A stretch of DNA of 64,000 nucleotides from Pseudobdellovibrionaceae bacterium (GTDB lineage Bacteria > Bdellovibrionota > Bdellovibrionia > Bdellovibrionales > JAMPXM01): NCBI GenBank assembly GCA_021463345.1, contig JAJTYM010000011.1:1-64000 (forward strand), read 5' to 3'. The position numbers and the translations under genes were made by a program. Positions 24,835 through 33,086 of this stretch are shown piece by piece. Position 1 is the first letter of the stretch. Each line of letters begins with the position of its first letter. Under the pieces are notes generated by a model. That model made no database searches. It had not been told where the DNA came from and saw only the letters and a list, made by a program, of their open reading frames with translations.

Positions 24835-25335
24835 ATGCGATTGCCTGAGCCCCGCGTGGCGACGTTCGTCGCGCTTTCGTCATTTGCAGCGGCGGTCCTC
24901 GCGGCGGCGGCCATCGCGGCGACGGGCTGCGCTTCGCTTTCCGCTTTGCTCGAAGAGCCGAAGGTGGGCCTACAGGCCCTCAAGGTCCAAGACCCGACCG
25001 CCAACGGCGTGACGTTGGTTTTTTTGCTGTTGGTCGAAAACCCCAATCCCATCGCTCTCGGTGTGGATGAGCTCGCCTACGATCTCGAGGTTTCCGGCCG
25101 CGCGCTGACGTCGGGCAAACTCGCAGGGGGCGCGCGCATCCCACCCAAGGGCGAAGCGGTCGTCGAGATCCCCGTCCCGGTCAAGTACTCGGACCTTTTC
25201 ACGTCGGTCCTGCAGCTCCTCAAAGACCAGGCGAGCCCCTATCGTCTCAAAGGCGCCGCGCGCGTCGGCCCGTTCGAGATCCCCTTCGATCGATCCGGCG
25301 AGTTGAAGCTCCCCAAAGGCGGGTCAGCGCCGTGA
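24835..25335 (+). CDS. LEA14-like (WHy domain) lipoprotein
   Basis: A protein of 166 residues with a lipoprotein signal (lipobox AATGC, lipid Cys near residue 33). A domain of the late-embryogenesis-abundant type 2 (LEA14/WHy) family follows, recognisable by VTLVFLLLVENPNPIALGVDELAYDLEV and by VVEIPVPVKYSDLF. In bacteria such proteins are usually periplasmic or outer-membrane lipoproteins of unknown role, sometimes linked to stress. Its stop overlaps the GTG start of the next gene, so the two are coupled. Confidence 0.82.
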   Translation: MRLPEPRVATFVALSSFAAAVLAAAAIAATGCASLSALLEEPKVGLQALKVQDPTANGVTLVFLLLVENPNPIALGVDELAYDLEVSGRALTSGKLAGGARIPPKGEAVVEIPVPVKYSDLFTSVLQLLKDQASPYRLKGAARVGPFEIPFDRSGELKLPKGGSAP

Positions 25336-25940
25336 ATCGGACCAGCGTCTTCATTTTTCGCCATGGGGAAACCGACTGGAATCGCGACCACCGGCTCCAA
25401 GGCCACTCCGACATCCCGCTCAATCCCCATGGAGCGGACCAAGCGCGCGATCTGGCTCTCCGGCTCAAAAGCGAGGGCATCGAGCTCGTCCTGTCGAGCG
25501 ATTTGGCGCGCGCGCTCGAAACAGCCCGCGCGGTCGCGCGCGAATCCCACGCCCCGATCGTCGTCCTGCCAGGCTTGCGGGAGACGGCCCTCGGGATCGC
25601 GGAAGGGTTGACGCACGATGAAATCCGCTCCCGCCTCGGCGCGGACGCCTGGCGGCGATGGGCTTCGCTCCACCCGATGGATGCCGAGTTCGCGTTCGCC
25701 GGCGGGGAGTCGAAAGTCGCGCATCGCCATCGGCTCTTCGACGCGATGGAAACCGCCTTGTTGCGCTTTCCCCACTCGCGCGTCGCGGTTTCCACGCATG
25801 GAGGCGCGTTGCGGCGGATCCTTCACCATATCGACCCGGGGCTGACCGAGCCCGCGATGATCCCCAATTGCCGCGTTTTCCGTTTCGAGTTCGACCGAAC
25901 CGCGCGGCTTTGGGAGCTCTCTCGGGCAGAGGGGTCGTGA
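25332..25940 (+). CDS. Histidine phosphatase family protein (GpmB/CobC-like)
   Basis: A protein of 202 residues. The phosphohistidine motif is FRHGETDWN near residues 9-17, and the second catalytic His lies in VSTHGGALR near residue 156. A Glu in the GLRETALGIAEGL segment is the likely proton donor. It is a cytoplasmic phosphatase or mutase; the substrate cannot be told from the sequence. GTG start 25332 overlaps the stop of the LEA14-like gene by four bases (GTGA). Confidence 0.88.
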   Translation: MNRTSVFIFRHGETDWNRDHRLQGHSDIPLNPHGADQARDLALRLKSEGIELVLSSDLARALETARAVARESHAPIVVLPGLRETALGIAEGLTHDEIRSRLGADAWRRWASLHPMDAEFAFAGGESKVAHRHRLFDAMETALLRFPHSRVAVSTHGGALRRILHHIDPGLTEPAMIPNCRVFRFEFDRTARLWELSRAEGS

Positions 25941-26076
25941 CGCCTTTTTCGAATCGCGGCGTGCGCCTGGATCTCGCGTTCGGCTCCCGTTGATCGCTCC
26001 GTCGCCTCAATCCACCGGCGATTCGCCCGTTGCAAGGCTGGGGTGAAATCGCTAACCTCCGTTTGGAGGGTTCATC

Positions 26077-26781
26077 ATGGCCGCATCGACTTCGCGCAAC
26101 GTCGTTCTCGCTCTGGTTCTCGCCGCCGTCATCGGCGGAGCTTCTTGGCTCGTCGACAGAGGCGTCGACTTCACGGGCAAGCAAAAGCGCGCCGGCGAAC
26201 TCGCGGAAACGATCCGGAGCCGTCAGAGCGAGATGGCGGAGCTCTACGACCGCCGGTCCTCGATGATCTCGACATGGCTCGATGAACAAGCCGCGAGGAA
26301 GCCGATCTCCGACGCCAGGTCCGAGGCGCAGGACGCCGCCGCCCAGGCCGAGGCCCATGCCGCGGGCGCGGAACCGCCCGTTCCCGCCGCCGACCCCACC
26401 CGCATCCAAGAAGAACTCAATGCCGTGCGCGCGGCTCTCGAGGAATCGCGCGGTCTCACGCTGCGCAACCAGCAGCAATTCGACCGTTTCGACCGCCTGC
26501 AGAACCAGATCGGGAATTACGTGACTCAACAGCTGCTCGAACAACTGCGCGCGGAGGCGTCGCAGGGCAAAGGTCCCGTGACACTCGATCAGATCCGCGA
26601 GTTCGAGCAACTCGAGATGGAGATCGCCAATACCCGCCGCGACTACCACGCCGCCGCTTTCGAACGCAACCGCCTGCTCGACGACATCGGCGCGCTGCCG
26701 TTCGGCCTCTCGCGCCCGGCGCCACCGGTCCCGGTGTTCCCGGCCGAACGCCTCTTGCACGAGCAACAGGCCGGCCGTTGA
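26077..26781 (+). CDS. Membrane-anchored coiled-coil protein of unknown function
   Basis: A protein of 234 residues with one N-terminal membrane helix (residues 8-26). Long Glu/Arg/Gln-rich stretches follow, likely forming coiled coils around residues 35-85 and 108-200, and the C-terminus is Pro-rich. No family was recognised. The start ATG follows GGAGGG. The 136 bp before it separates it from the histidine phosphatase gene, so it may have its own promoter. Confidence 0.68.
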   Translation: MAASTSRNVVLALVLAAVIGGASWLVDRGVDFTGKQKRAGELAETIRSRQSEMAELYDRRSSMISTWLDEQAARKPISDARSEAQDAAAQAEAHAAGAEPPVPAADPTRIQEELNAVRAALEESRGLTLRNQQQFDRFDRLQNQIGNYVTQQLLEQLRAEASQGKGPVTLDQIREFEQLEMEIANTRRDYHAAAFERNRLLDDIGALPFGLSRPAPPVPVFPAERLLHEQQAGR

Positions 26782-26828
26782 CGCTCTTGCCGTCGATGCC
26801 CTTCAACCGCCCGGAAAAATGCCTTTCG

Positions 26829-27218
26829 TCACCGTTCGCCGCGCGGACCTAGCCCCTCAATGAGCAAAGCGCGCAGCTCCTTGAGGCTGAACGGCTTGTA
26901 CAACATGCCGTGAACCCCGATGGCTCCAACCTGCTCGGGCGTGATGTCCGCAAATCCGGTGATGAAAACGAAGCAAGGCATCGGGTGAAACGCCGCGCGC
27001 ACGTTACGCGCGAGCTCGACCCCGTCGCCGCCGGGCATGCGCACGTCGCTGACGATCGCGTCTTGCCGGTGCCGCTGGAAAAGATCGAAAGCGGAGCGAC
27101 CATTGGTCGCCTGGAAGACCTCGGCGCCGAGCATTTCGAGATCCTCGGAAATGATCGATCGAAGATCCGCCTCGTCGTCGACCACCAGAATCGATTTGCC
27201 GCTGAGCTCGTTCGCCAC
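26829..27218 (-). CDS. Single-domain response regulator (CheY-like receiver)
   Basis: A protein of 129 residues with only a receiver domain. The acidic pocket VVDDEAD and the phospho-accepting Asp in IVSDVRMPG are visible, and the C-terminal Lys is in LYKPFS. It has no output domain, so it acts on a partner protein or shuttles phosphoryl groups. The longest frame starts at TTG 27269; GTG 27218 has a GGGGAA-type Shine-Dalgarno and lies right before the domain. No histidine kinase is adjacent. Confidence 0.85.
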   Translation of the reverse strand: MANELSGKSILVVDDEADLRSIISEDLEMLGAEVFQATNGRSAFDLFQRHRQDAIVSDVRMPGGDGVELARNVRAAFHPMPCFVFITGFADITPEQVGAIGVHGMLYKPFSLKELRALLIEGLGPRGER

Positions 27219-27446
27219 CCGTTCCCCGGTTCCGGGACCCGATGCCCCATCCTTCCCGAAGCGTACCAAATTCTCTAACTCGTATATATATATTTATCAA
27301 CGCGGCTCGTTGCGGGCGGCATGGACCAAAATCCTGCCTCCGGCGAAACGCGAATCGGAGCGGGAGGGCGCTCCTCGCCTCGCGGCGGAGCGCGGAACGA
27401 CAAGGGCGTCATGTCGGATCGAAGCTCGTCAGGCTTCTTCCCCGCT

Positions 27447-28250
27447 CTACCGGCCGCCAAAAAGCGCGCCGCATGCGGCGCGGCCGCCGTACACCTTGAC
27501 GTAGCCTCTCGACAATCCGGTCGTCGGGTCCGTCGAACTCATGCCGTTCATGAGGTTTTTGACGGGAACCCAGTAATCCGGGAACTTGTGTTTCGCGACA
27601 TCGAGGATCAAGACCGACCCGGTGACGGGGTCATACCCGCCAACGACAGAGAAGTGCCCACCGGTACCGAGACCCATATCTCGGCCGTAGAAATTGACCT
27701 CGACGAGCGTGTCTTCCGTTTCGAGCGCTTGGAGGACGTCCTCCGTGAATTCGTTCGCGTCGATTCCAGCGGCGTGACGCGCATACGCGACGACGGGGAA
27801 CTTTTTTGCGAGCCATTCGCTCATTTCGTCGAGAGAGACCCCCCGTTTGCTGAACAGAATCGAGCGAACCTTCTCGAGAGAGGGCGCGGTTCGCAGGAAT
27901 TCAGACTCGGTCAGACCTCGGAGATCGGGATCCACCGCGCGAAGAGCCGTGCATGATGAAGCGATCGAGCAGGTGGAGAGCGTCTTCTGCGGTTGGAAAT
28001 GGGCTTTGAGAAGGCTGTAGCGGTTGACTGACCGCGCGAGGCGAGCGCGGCCCTCCTCGGTATCCGCGGGAATCAGCTCGGGCGACATCTCCGCCGAAAT
28101 CGGAGCGACTGACAGGCCGACAAACCCAGCCATCGCTTTGACGGCGACGCCAGAAAGCTTTTTACCACCGTCAGCCGGAGCGGCGCTCGGAACGAAAAAC
28201 AAGCTAAATGCGATGAGAACTATCGTCTTCACTCGAAGCGGGCCTGTCAC
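27447..28250 (-). CDS. Exported phytochelatin-synthase family protein
   Basis: A protein of 267 residues with an N-terminal signal peptide (KTIVLIAFSLFFVPSAAPADG). The rest matches the phytochelatin synthase papain-like domain: catalytic Cys94 in LSTCSIASS, His199 in GTGGHFSVVGGYD and Asp217 in VLILDVAKHKFPDYWVP, with spacing close to that of the Nostoc enzyme. The family cleaves glutathione or conjugates and can join glutathione units to bind metal. The bacterial short form mostly acts as a glutathione hydrolase. Export implies periplasmic action. GTG 28250 follows AGGTGG; GTG 28232 is a second option. Its base composition is less GC-rich than that of its neighbours. Confidence 0.82.
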   Translation of the reverse strand: MTGPLRVKTIVLIAFSLFFVPSAAPADGGKKLSGVAVKAMAGFVGLSVAPISAEMSPELIPADTEEGRARLARSVNRYSLLKAHFQPQKTLSTCSIASSCTALRAVDPDLRGLTESEFLRTAPSLEKVRSILFSKRGVSLDEMSEWLAKKFPVVAYARHAAGIDANEFTEDVLQALETEDTLVEVNFYGRDMGLGTGGHFSVVGGYDPVTGSVLILDVAKHKFPDYWVPVKNLMNGMSSTDPTTGLSRGYVKVYGGRAACGALFGGR

Positions 28251-28479
28251 GTGCGTTCCACCTGAAACCCTGAACCAAAGCAAGATGCGTGCAAGCCTCT
28301 TATGACGACGGAGAGGAGTACGGCCGCCCAACGGATAGACACGTGACTCTAATGGGCCATGGCCTTGCCGGTCTCTCCGCCATTCTCTGAAGCCAGGGCC
28401 CATGCCAACGGTTTCAGGCCCATGCCGCCCGCACGCGGCGAGAACCTCTTCAGTCGGGCGGGCTATTGAAGCCGGACGC

Positions 28480-29439
28480 TCAAGGAACGCTCGGCGGCGG
28501 GGAGCGGAACAAGGACGCCGCGTCGGGTTTGCGGGCGATCACCTTCATTTCATGCAACTGCTCGACGAGCCGGCGCCAACGCTCCTCGGTCATTGCCCCG
28601 AACCCGAGAGTTTTCGTCTCTGCCGTTCCGATCAATGGCCTCTGCGCCACGGCGCTGTCCGTGAACGTCTGCGCGTCCATAGACGGGTTGAGCTCGCGCA
28701 TCCGGCGATTGGCGGCATCGGGCGCGCTCAAATACTCCGCCCAACCGGCGCGAACGGCGGCCACCATCGCCTTGACCAACGCCGGATCCTTTTTGATCGT
28801 CTCCCCGCGGGCGACCAGGACCGTCGTGTACGGGTTGTACCCTTCATCGGCGACGAGAAACACCTTCGCCGCGACACCCGCCTTCTTCGCCGCGAGCGGC
28901 TCGGACGCGATGAAACACTGCTGCGCGAACGCTTTGTCGGCTAAGAACGCCGCGATGCCCCCCTGATAAGGGACGATCTTGACCCGCGCCGGGCCGAGCT
29001 TATTCTCGAGGAACATCGCGTAAGGCAGCCCTCGCTGAACGGCGAGGACGCCGGCTTTGTCGGCGTAGACATCCCTCAGGCCCTTCACGGCCCGGCTCGC
29101 GTGGACCATGATGCCTTGAGGGTTCGTCTGATAGACGGCGAAGAGCGCGACGACGTCCGCTCCGCGCGACCGAGCGATCACGATTTCGTCCGCGCTGGCG
29201 ATGCCGAACGGCACCCGCCCCGCCGCCACCATTTGCACCACCGGCGTGCCCGCGCCGCCCGGCAGGATCTCGACATCAAGTCCTTCCCGCTTGAAATGCC
29301 CACCCACCGAGGCGGCGTAGAAACCGCCGAATTGCGGTTCCGGCTTCCAGTTGAGCGCGAGTTTTGTCGTCTGAACGGCGGCCGACGCCGGGACCGAAAA
29401 CAGGCACGCGCTCAACAACGCTCCGATCGCACCTCTCAC
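28480..29439 (-). CDS. ABC transporter substrate-binding protein, NMT1/THI5-like
   Basis: A protein of 319 residues with a signal peptide (VRGAIGALLSACLFSVPASA) and an NMT1/THI5-type domain. The opening LALNWKPEPQFGGFYAA and the Ala/Gly-rich hinge at VPFGIASADEIVIAR are typical. This group binds small heterocycles such as pyrimidine or riboflavin precursors, nitrate or sulfonates; the ligand cannot be named. The GTG start 29439 overlaps the permease stop (GTGA). The open frame continues upstream to 30207, but that part is only the other-frame reading of the permease gene. Confidence 0.86.
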   Translation of the reverse strand: MRGAIGALLSACLFSVPASAAVQTTKLALNWKPEPQFGGFYAASVGGHFKREGLDVEILPGGAGTPVVQMVAAGRVPFGIASADEIVIARSRGADVVALFAVYQTNPQGIMVHASRAVKGLRDVYADKAGVLAVQRGLPYAMFLENKLGPARVKIVPYQGGIAAFLADKAFAQQCFIASEPLAAKKAGVAAKVFLVADEGYNPYTTVLVARGETIKKDPALVKAMVAAVRAGWAEYLSAPDAANRRMRELNPSMDAQTFTDSAVAQRPLIGTAETKTLGFGAMTEERWRRLVEQLHEMKVIARKPDAASLFRSPPPSVP

Positions 29440-30203
29440 GCTCTCCCCCTCTCCGATGCGTGCCAACGCCGCAACGACAGCCGGCTCACGCGGTTGATGA
29501 TCGCCACGAGGCCCAAACCAAGGAGCGACGACGCCAGGACGGCGGCGAAAACCTTGTCGATCCTCTGCAAGGTCCGCGCGGAATCGACGACGCCGCCCAA
29601 ACCGCCGCCCGCGATGAATTCGCCCACGATCGCGCCGATCACGGCGAGTCCGGACCCGATCCGCAGCCCCGAAAAGATCTGCGGCAGAGCGAACGGCAAA
29701 CGCAGTCGGAACAAAACGGCGAGCGCGCCGGCTCGGTGCAACCGGAACAGGTCGAGAAGCGCTGGGTCGGTCGACTGCAGGCCCAGGAGCGTGCTGGCGA
29801 CGATCGGGAACAGCGAAACGATGAAGGCCGAAGCGACGACCGTCGGCAATCCGAAGCCGAACCAGATCACCAGGATCGGCGCGACCGCGATGATCGGAAC
29901 CGTCTGGAAAAAGACCGCGTACGGCAGGAACGCCCGACGCAGGAAATCCGAAACCGAAAGCAGGACCGCGCTCGCGGTTCCGACGAGAAAACTCGAAACC
30001 AATCCCAAAAACGCCGCCCCGCCGGTCGACGCCGCGGCGCCGGCGAACTCGGCGCGATCGTCGACGAGCGCGCCCAGCACCTCGCTCGGCGCTGGCACCA
30101 GGAACGACGGCAAAGCGCCAACGCGCACGAGGAACTCCAGCGACCCGATCGCCGCGAGAAGCGGCAGGAGCGGCGGCAAAACGCGCGCGATCCGGGATCT
30201 CAT
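29436..30203 (-). CDS. ABC transporter permease, SsuC/ThiX type
   Basis: A protein of 255 residues with about six membrane helices. The cytoplasmic EAA-like loop is near residues 155-175 (LHRAGALAVLFRLRLPFALPQ), and a Gly-rich stretch, AIVGEFIAGGGLGGVV, matches the permeases of aliphatic sulfonate, nitrate and thiamine-precursor importers. The ATG at 30203 overlaps the stop of the ATPase gene by four bases. It works with the ATPase and binding protein as a complete importer. Confidence 0.88.
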   Translation of the reverse strand: MRSRIARVLPPLLPLLAAIGSLEFLVRVGALPSFLVPAPSEVLGALVDDRAEFAGAAASTGGAAFLGLVSSFLVGTASAVLLSVSDFLRRAFLPYAVFFQTVPIIAVAPILVIWFGFGLPTVVASAFIVSLFPIVASTLLGLQSTDPALLDLFRLHRAGALAVLFRLRLPFALPQIFSGLRIGSGLAVIGAIVGEFIAGGGLGGVVDSARTLQRIDKVFAAVLASSLLGLGLVAIINRVSRLSLRRWHASERGRA

Positions 30204-30976
30204 CCACCCTCCCCGCGATCGAACGCCGCTTGGATCGCTTTCATCTCGTTCACGAACGCCAGATCGGTCCTGAGCCCCGAGGAGCGCTCCGCCGGCAGGT
30301 GGATGGCGCGATCGAGCGCGAGCCGCGACGGACGGGCGGAAAGCACCAAGGCCCGATCGGCCAGGAACACGGCTTCGGAAACCGAATGGGTCACGAACAG
30401 CACCGTCATCGGGAGCGATCGCCACAGCGCCCGCAGTTCCTCCTGCAACCGATGCCGGGTGTTCTCGTCGAGGGCCGCGAACGGCTCGTCGAGGAGCAAA
30501 AGGCGGGGTTTGGCCACCAACGCGCGGGCGACCGAGACGCGCATGCGCATACCGCCCGAAAGTTCGCCGGGAAACTTGGCCAACGCTTCCCCCAACCCGA
30601 CCCCTTCGAGGGCCTCGACGGCCCGGGCGCGGGCCACGGGTTTTTCAAGGCCCGCGAGTTCCAACGGCAACGCGACGTTGGCGACGACGTCCCGCCACGG
30701 CAGCAGGTGTGCGTCCTGAAAGACGAAACCGCGGGCGAGAGGGCCTTCGGCTCCGGAGAGGACGACCTCGCCCCCGTCGGCGCGATCGAGTCCGGCGGCG
30801 AGCCTGAGGAACGTGGACTTGCCGCAGCCGGAAGGTCCGAGCAACGCCACGAACTCCCCTGGAGCGATCCCGGCCGAGACTCCGTCGATGACGGTCCCCG
30901 TGCCCGGAAACGAGCGCCGCAAGCCGCGAAACTCAAGACCGGCGCCACGCCCCGAAGCGGAGGCGCGCCCCATCAT
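30200..30976 (-). CDS. ABC transporter ATP-binding protein, SsuB/TauB type
   Basis: A protein of 258 residues with all ATPase motifs: Walker A GPSGCGKST at residues 47-55, signature LSGGMRMRV, Walker B LLLLDEPFAALD and the switch His in FVTHSV. This arrangement is typical of SsuB/TauB-type importers. The ATG at 30976 overlaps the stop of the upstream glutathione peroxidase gene (ATGA), so all four genes are chained by overlaps. Confidence 0.92.
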   Translation of the reverse strand: MMGRASASGRGAGLEFRGLRRSFPGTGTVIDGVSAGIAPGEFVALLGPSGCGKSTFLRLAAGLDRADGGEVVLSGAEGPLARGFVFQDAHLLPWRDVVANVALPLELAGLEKPVARARAVEALEGVGLGEALAKFPGELSGGMRMRVSVARALVAKPRLLLLDEPFAALDENTRHRLQEELRALWRSLPMTVLFVTHSVSEAVFLADRALVLSARPSRLALDRAIHLPAERSSGLRTDLAFVNEMKAIQAAFDRGEGG

Positions 30977-31617
30977 TCCGCCTTCGTTTTAGGTTGCGGC
31001 GCCGGAGCGGGCTCGCCCAGCAATTCCTCGATCTTGGCGGTGACGGCCGGGTCGTCCGGCTTCACGCTCGACGGATAGCGAGCGACCACCTCACCCTCGC
31101 GGTTGACGAGGAACTTCTCGAAATTCCACTTCACCTCGTCCCGCTGCCCCGTCGGAGCGCGTTCGGTGAGGAATTTGTAAACCGGCTGTTTGGCTCCCCC
31201 CTTGACGGGGTTCTTCTGGAACAGGGGGAAATCGACGTTGAAATTCACCCGGCAAAACTCCTTGATCTCTTCATCGGTTCCCGGCTCCTGCCCGCCGAAA
31301 TCGTTGGACGGGAAACCGAGGACGCTGAAACCTTTGGATTTGTACCGATCGTGGATCTTTTGCAGGCGCTCGTATTGCGGCGTGTACCCGCAGCGCGAGG
31401 CGGTGTTGGCGACCAGCATCACCCGACCGCGGAACTCATGGAGCGGGCGCAGTTGACCGTCGTTTCCCGTCGCGACCAGGTCGAAAAACGTCGGAGCGAC
31501 TTTGGCGATGACCAGGGGTCTCGGCTCCGCGCCCTTTTTCGCGAACGACGAGTCGGAGGCCAAAGCGGCGTGGCCGGCGAACAGGAACGCGGCGACGACC
31601 GACAGAATGCGGCACAT
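30973..31617 (-). CDS. Exported glutathione peroxidase-like thiol peroxidase
   Basis: A protein of 214 residues with a signal peptide (MCRILSVVAAFLFAGHAALA) and a GPx domain. The peroxidatic Cys76 lies in NTASRCGYTPQY (Cys, not selenocysteine). The Gln/Trp partners lie in LGFPSNDFGGQEPG and VKWNFEKFLV. The enzyme reduces peroxides with a thiol donor in the periplasm. It is shorter than the open frame to 31674; ATG 31617 is preceded by GGGAGGAG. As first gene of an operon with a small-molecule importer, it might protect or process the imported compound; this is inference. Confidence 0.9.
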   Translation of the reverse strand: MCRILSVVAAFLFAGHAALASDSSFAKKGAEPRPLVIAKVAPTFFDLVATGNDGQLRPLHEFRGRVMLVANTASRCGYTPQYERLQKIHDRYKSKGFSVLGFPSNDFGGQEPGTDEEIKEFCRVNFNVDFPLFQKNPVKGGAKQPVYKFLTERAPTGQRDEVKWNFEKFLVNREGEVVARYPSSVKPDDPAVTAKIEELLGEPAPAPQPKTKAE

Positions 31618-31820
31618 AGCTCCTCCCTGGAACGGGTCTCCCGCGAGTATGCCGCCAGGATCAGGAGCGTTCAAGCGCGCCGATCCACGGGCGCGAGATT
31701 TTCTCCCGTCGCGCCCGGCGGGACGCGCTCATACCGGAACGCGGGAGAGCTCGGCATGGCTCCGCGCCTTTTCCCAAGGCTCGGGTTGACCGAGGACGGA
31801 CGATCGAGAAGGATCCCCCC

Positions 31821-32987
31821 ATGCCGATCGTCGATTTTCCGCCTCTTCACTGCGACCTGGCCGGCTCCTGCTCCGGCTGCGCCTGGATCGGGAAGCCCTA
31901 CGACCGGCAGATCGAAGACAAGCTCGCGCGCCTGGCGGCCGAGTGGGCGCGCGCGGGAGTCGCGCAAGCGATGCCCGACGTCGCCGTGCGCTCCATCTCC
32001 CCGGGCGGTTTGCGCGACCGGGCCGACCTGATGATCGACGCGCGCTCCGGCGAAAGGCGGATCGGCCTGTTCGCGACCGCCGCTCGGGACATCGTCGACA
32101 TGGCCGCATGCCCGCAGTTCTCCCCTGGACTCAATGGGCTCCTGGCCGGGTTCCGCGCGGTTCGCCTGCCGATCGAACGGGGCTCCGCTCGGCTCCGGGT
32201 TTCGCCGACCGGCGAATTCGGCGTTTGGCTGGATCTCGCCAACCTCGACGTCAAAGCCCTGCTCGACGAACGCGAAAGCCTCGAACGGCTCAAGGCGCTC
32301 GCGTTCGTGGAGATCGGGCAAAAACGCAAAGCGCTCGTCGAGCGCGAGGGCGCGCTCAAGCTCGGCGACCCCGACTTGCGGCCTTGGTTCGAAACGTACT
32401 TGAACGGGGAAACCGGCGGCGGGAGCGGCGCGCGCGCGGCCGCGATCTACACGACGGTCGGCGGTTTCACGCAGCCGGGCTTCGCCGCCAACAAAATCTT
32501 GGTCGCCGAAGCGCGCGCGGCCTGGCGGGGCGCGGAGCGAGGGCGAGCGGCGGAGTTCGGGCCCGGCAGCGGGAACTTCACCTTGCCGCTCGCCGCCGAC
32601 GGTTTCGAAGTGGACGCGTACGAAGTGGACCCGCTCGCCGGCGAAGGGCTCAAGAAGGGCGTCGCGGCGGCCGGTCTCGCCGCGAACGTCCGGGTCCGCA
32701 TCGGGGATTTCCAACGCTCCCCTCGGCAGGTGGAACTCGAAGGCCTCCCGCTTCTTTTCGTGGATCCGCCGCGATCGGGCCTGCTCTCTTTCCTGGACCC
32801 GCTCGCGCGCCTCGCGAGCGAGCGGCGGCCTCGGCGCGTGGTCTACGTTTCGTGCTTCGCCGAGAGCTTCTGCGCCGACGCCAGGCGCCTGGCCGAACTC
32901 GGCTACGCCGCGACGACGCTGACCTTGGTCGACCAATTCCCGCAAAGCCCGCACTTCGAAACGGTCGCCCGCTTCGACCTGCGGTGA
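31821..32987 (+). CDS. Class I SAM-dependent RNA methyltransferase (TrmA/RlmD family-like)
   Basis: A protein of 388 residues. An N-terminal Cys cluster (HCDLAGSCSGCAW, and a fourth Cys in MAACPQFS) fits the iron-sulfur cluster of RlmC/RlmD/TrmA enzymes. The C-terminal part has the SAM motif AEFGPGSGNFTLPLA and the catalytic segments VDPPRSG and YVSC. It methylates a uridine C5 in rRNA or tRNA; the exact site cannot be told. The TRAM domain found in some relatives is absent. Start ATG 31821. Confidence 0.85.
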   Translation: MPIVDFPPLHCDLAGSCSGCAWIGKPYDRQIEDKLARLAAEWARAGVAQAMPDVAVRSISPGGLRDRADLMIDARSGERRIGLFATAARDIVDMAACPQFSPGLNGLLAGFRAVRLPIERGSARLRVSPTGEFGVWLDLANLDVKALLDERESLERLKALAFVEIGQKRKALVEREGALKLGDPDLRPWFETYLNGETGGGSGARAAAIYTTVGGFTQPGFAANKILVAEARAAWRGAERGRAAEFGPGSGNFTLPLAADGFEVDAYEVDPLAGEGLKKGVAAAGLAANVRVRIGDFQRSPRQVELEGLPLLFVDPPRSGLLSFLDPLARLASERRPRRVVYVSCFAESFCADARRLAELGYAATTLTLVDQFPQSPHFETVARFDLR

Positions 32988-33056
32988 CGCCGGTCGGGTT
33001 CATGGTCGGGCTCGGGCCGCATCGTTTGTTCGCCGTTCACGCTTGTTGCTATCATG

Positions 33057-33086
33057 GGCGTGAAGGTGGCGTGAAGGTGGCGTGAA
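33057..33086 (+). repeat. Tandem repeat of an 11-bp unit at a start region
   Basis: The 11-base unit GGCGTGAAGGT occurs twice in full and once in part (GGCGTGAA), ending at the first base of the ATG of the next gene. Each unit carries a GAAGG Shine-Dalgarno-like core, so copy number could change ribosome binding for the DUF2723 protein. Confidence 0.75.

Noticed and set aside
27270-27300. TATATATATA stretch as a special element
   Set aside because: A short simple repeat upstream of the response regulator, likely part of an AT-rich promoter; no further structure.
29440-30207. N-terminal extension of the substrate-binding protein
   Set aside because: It is the other-frame reading of the permease gene; the signal peptide starts at GTG 29439.
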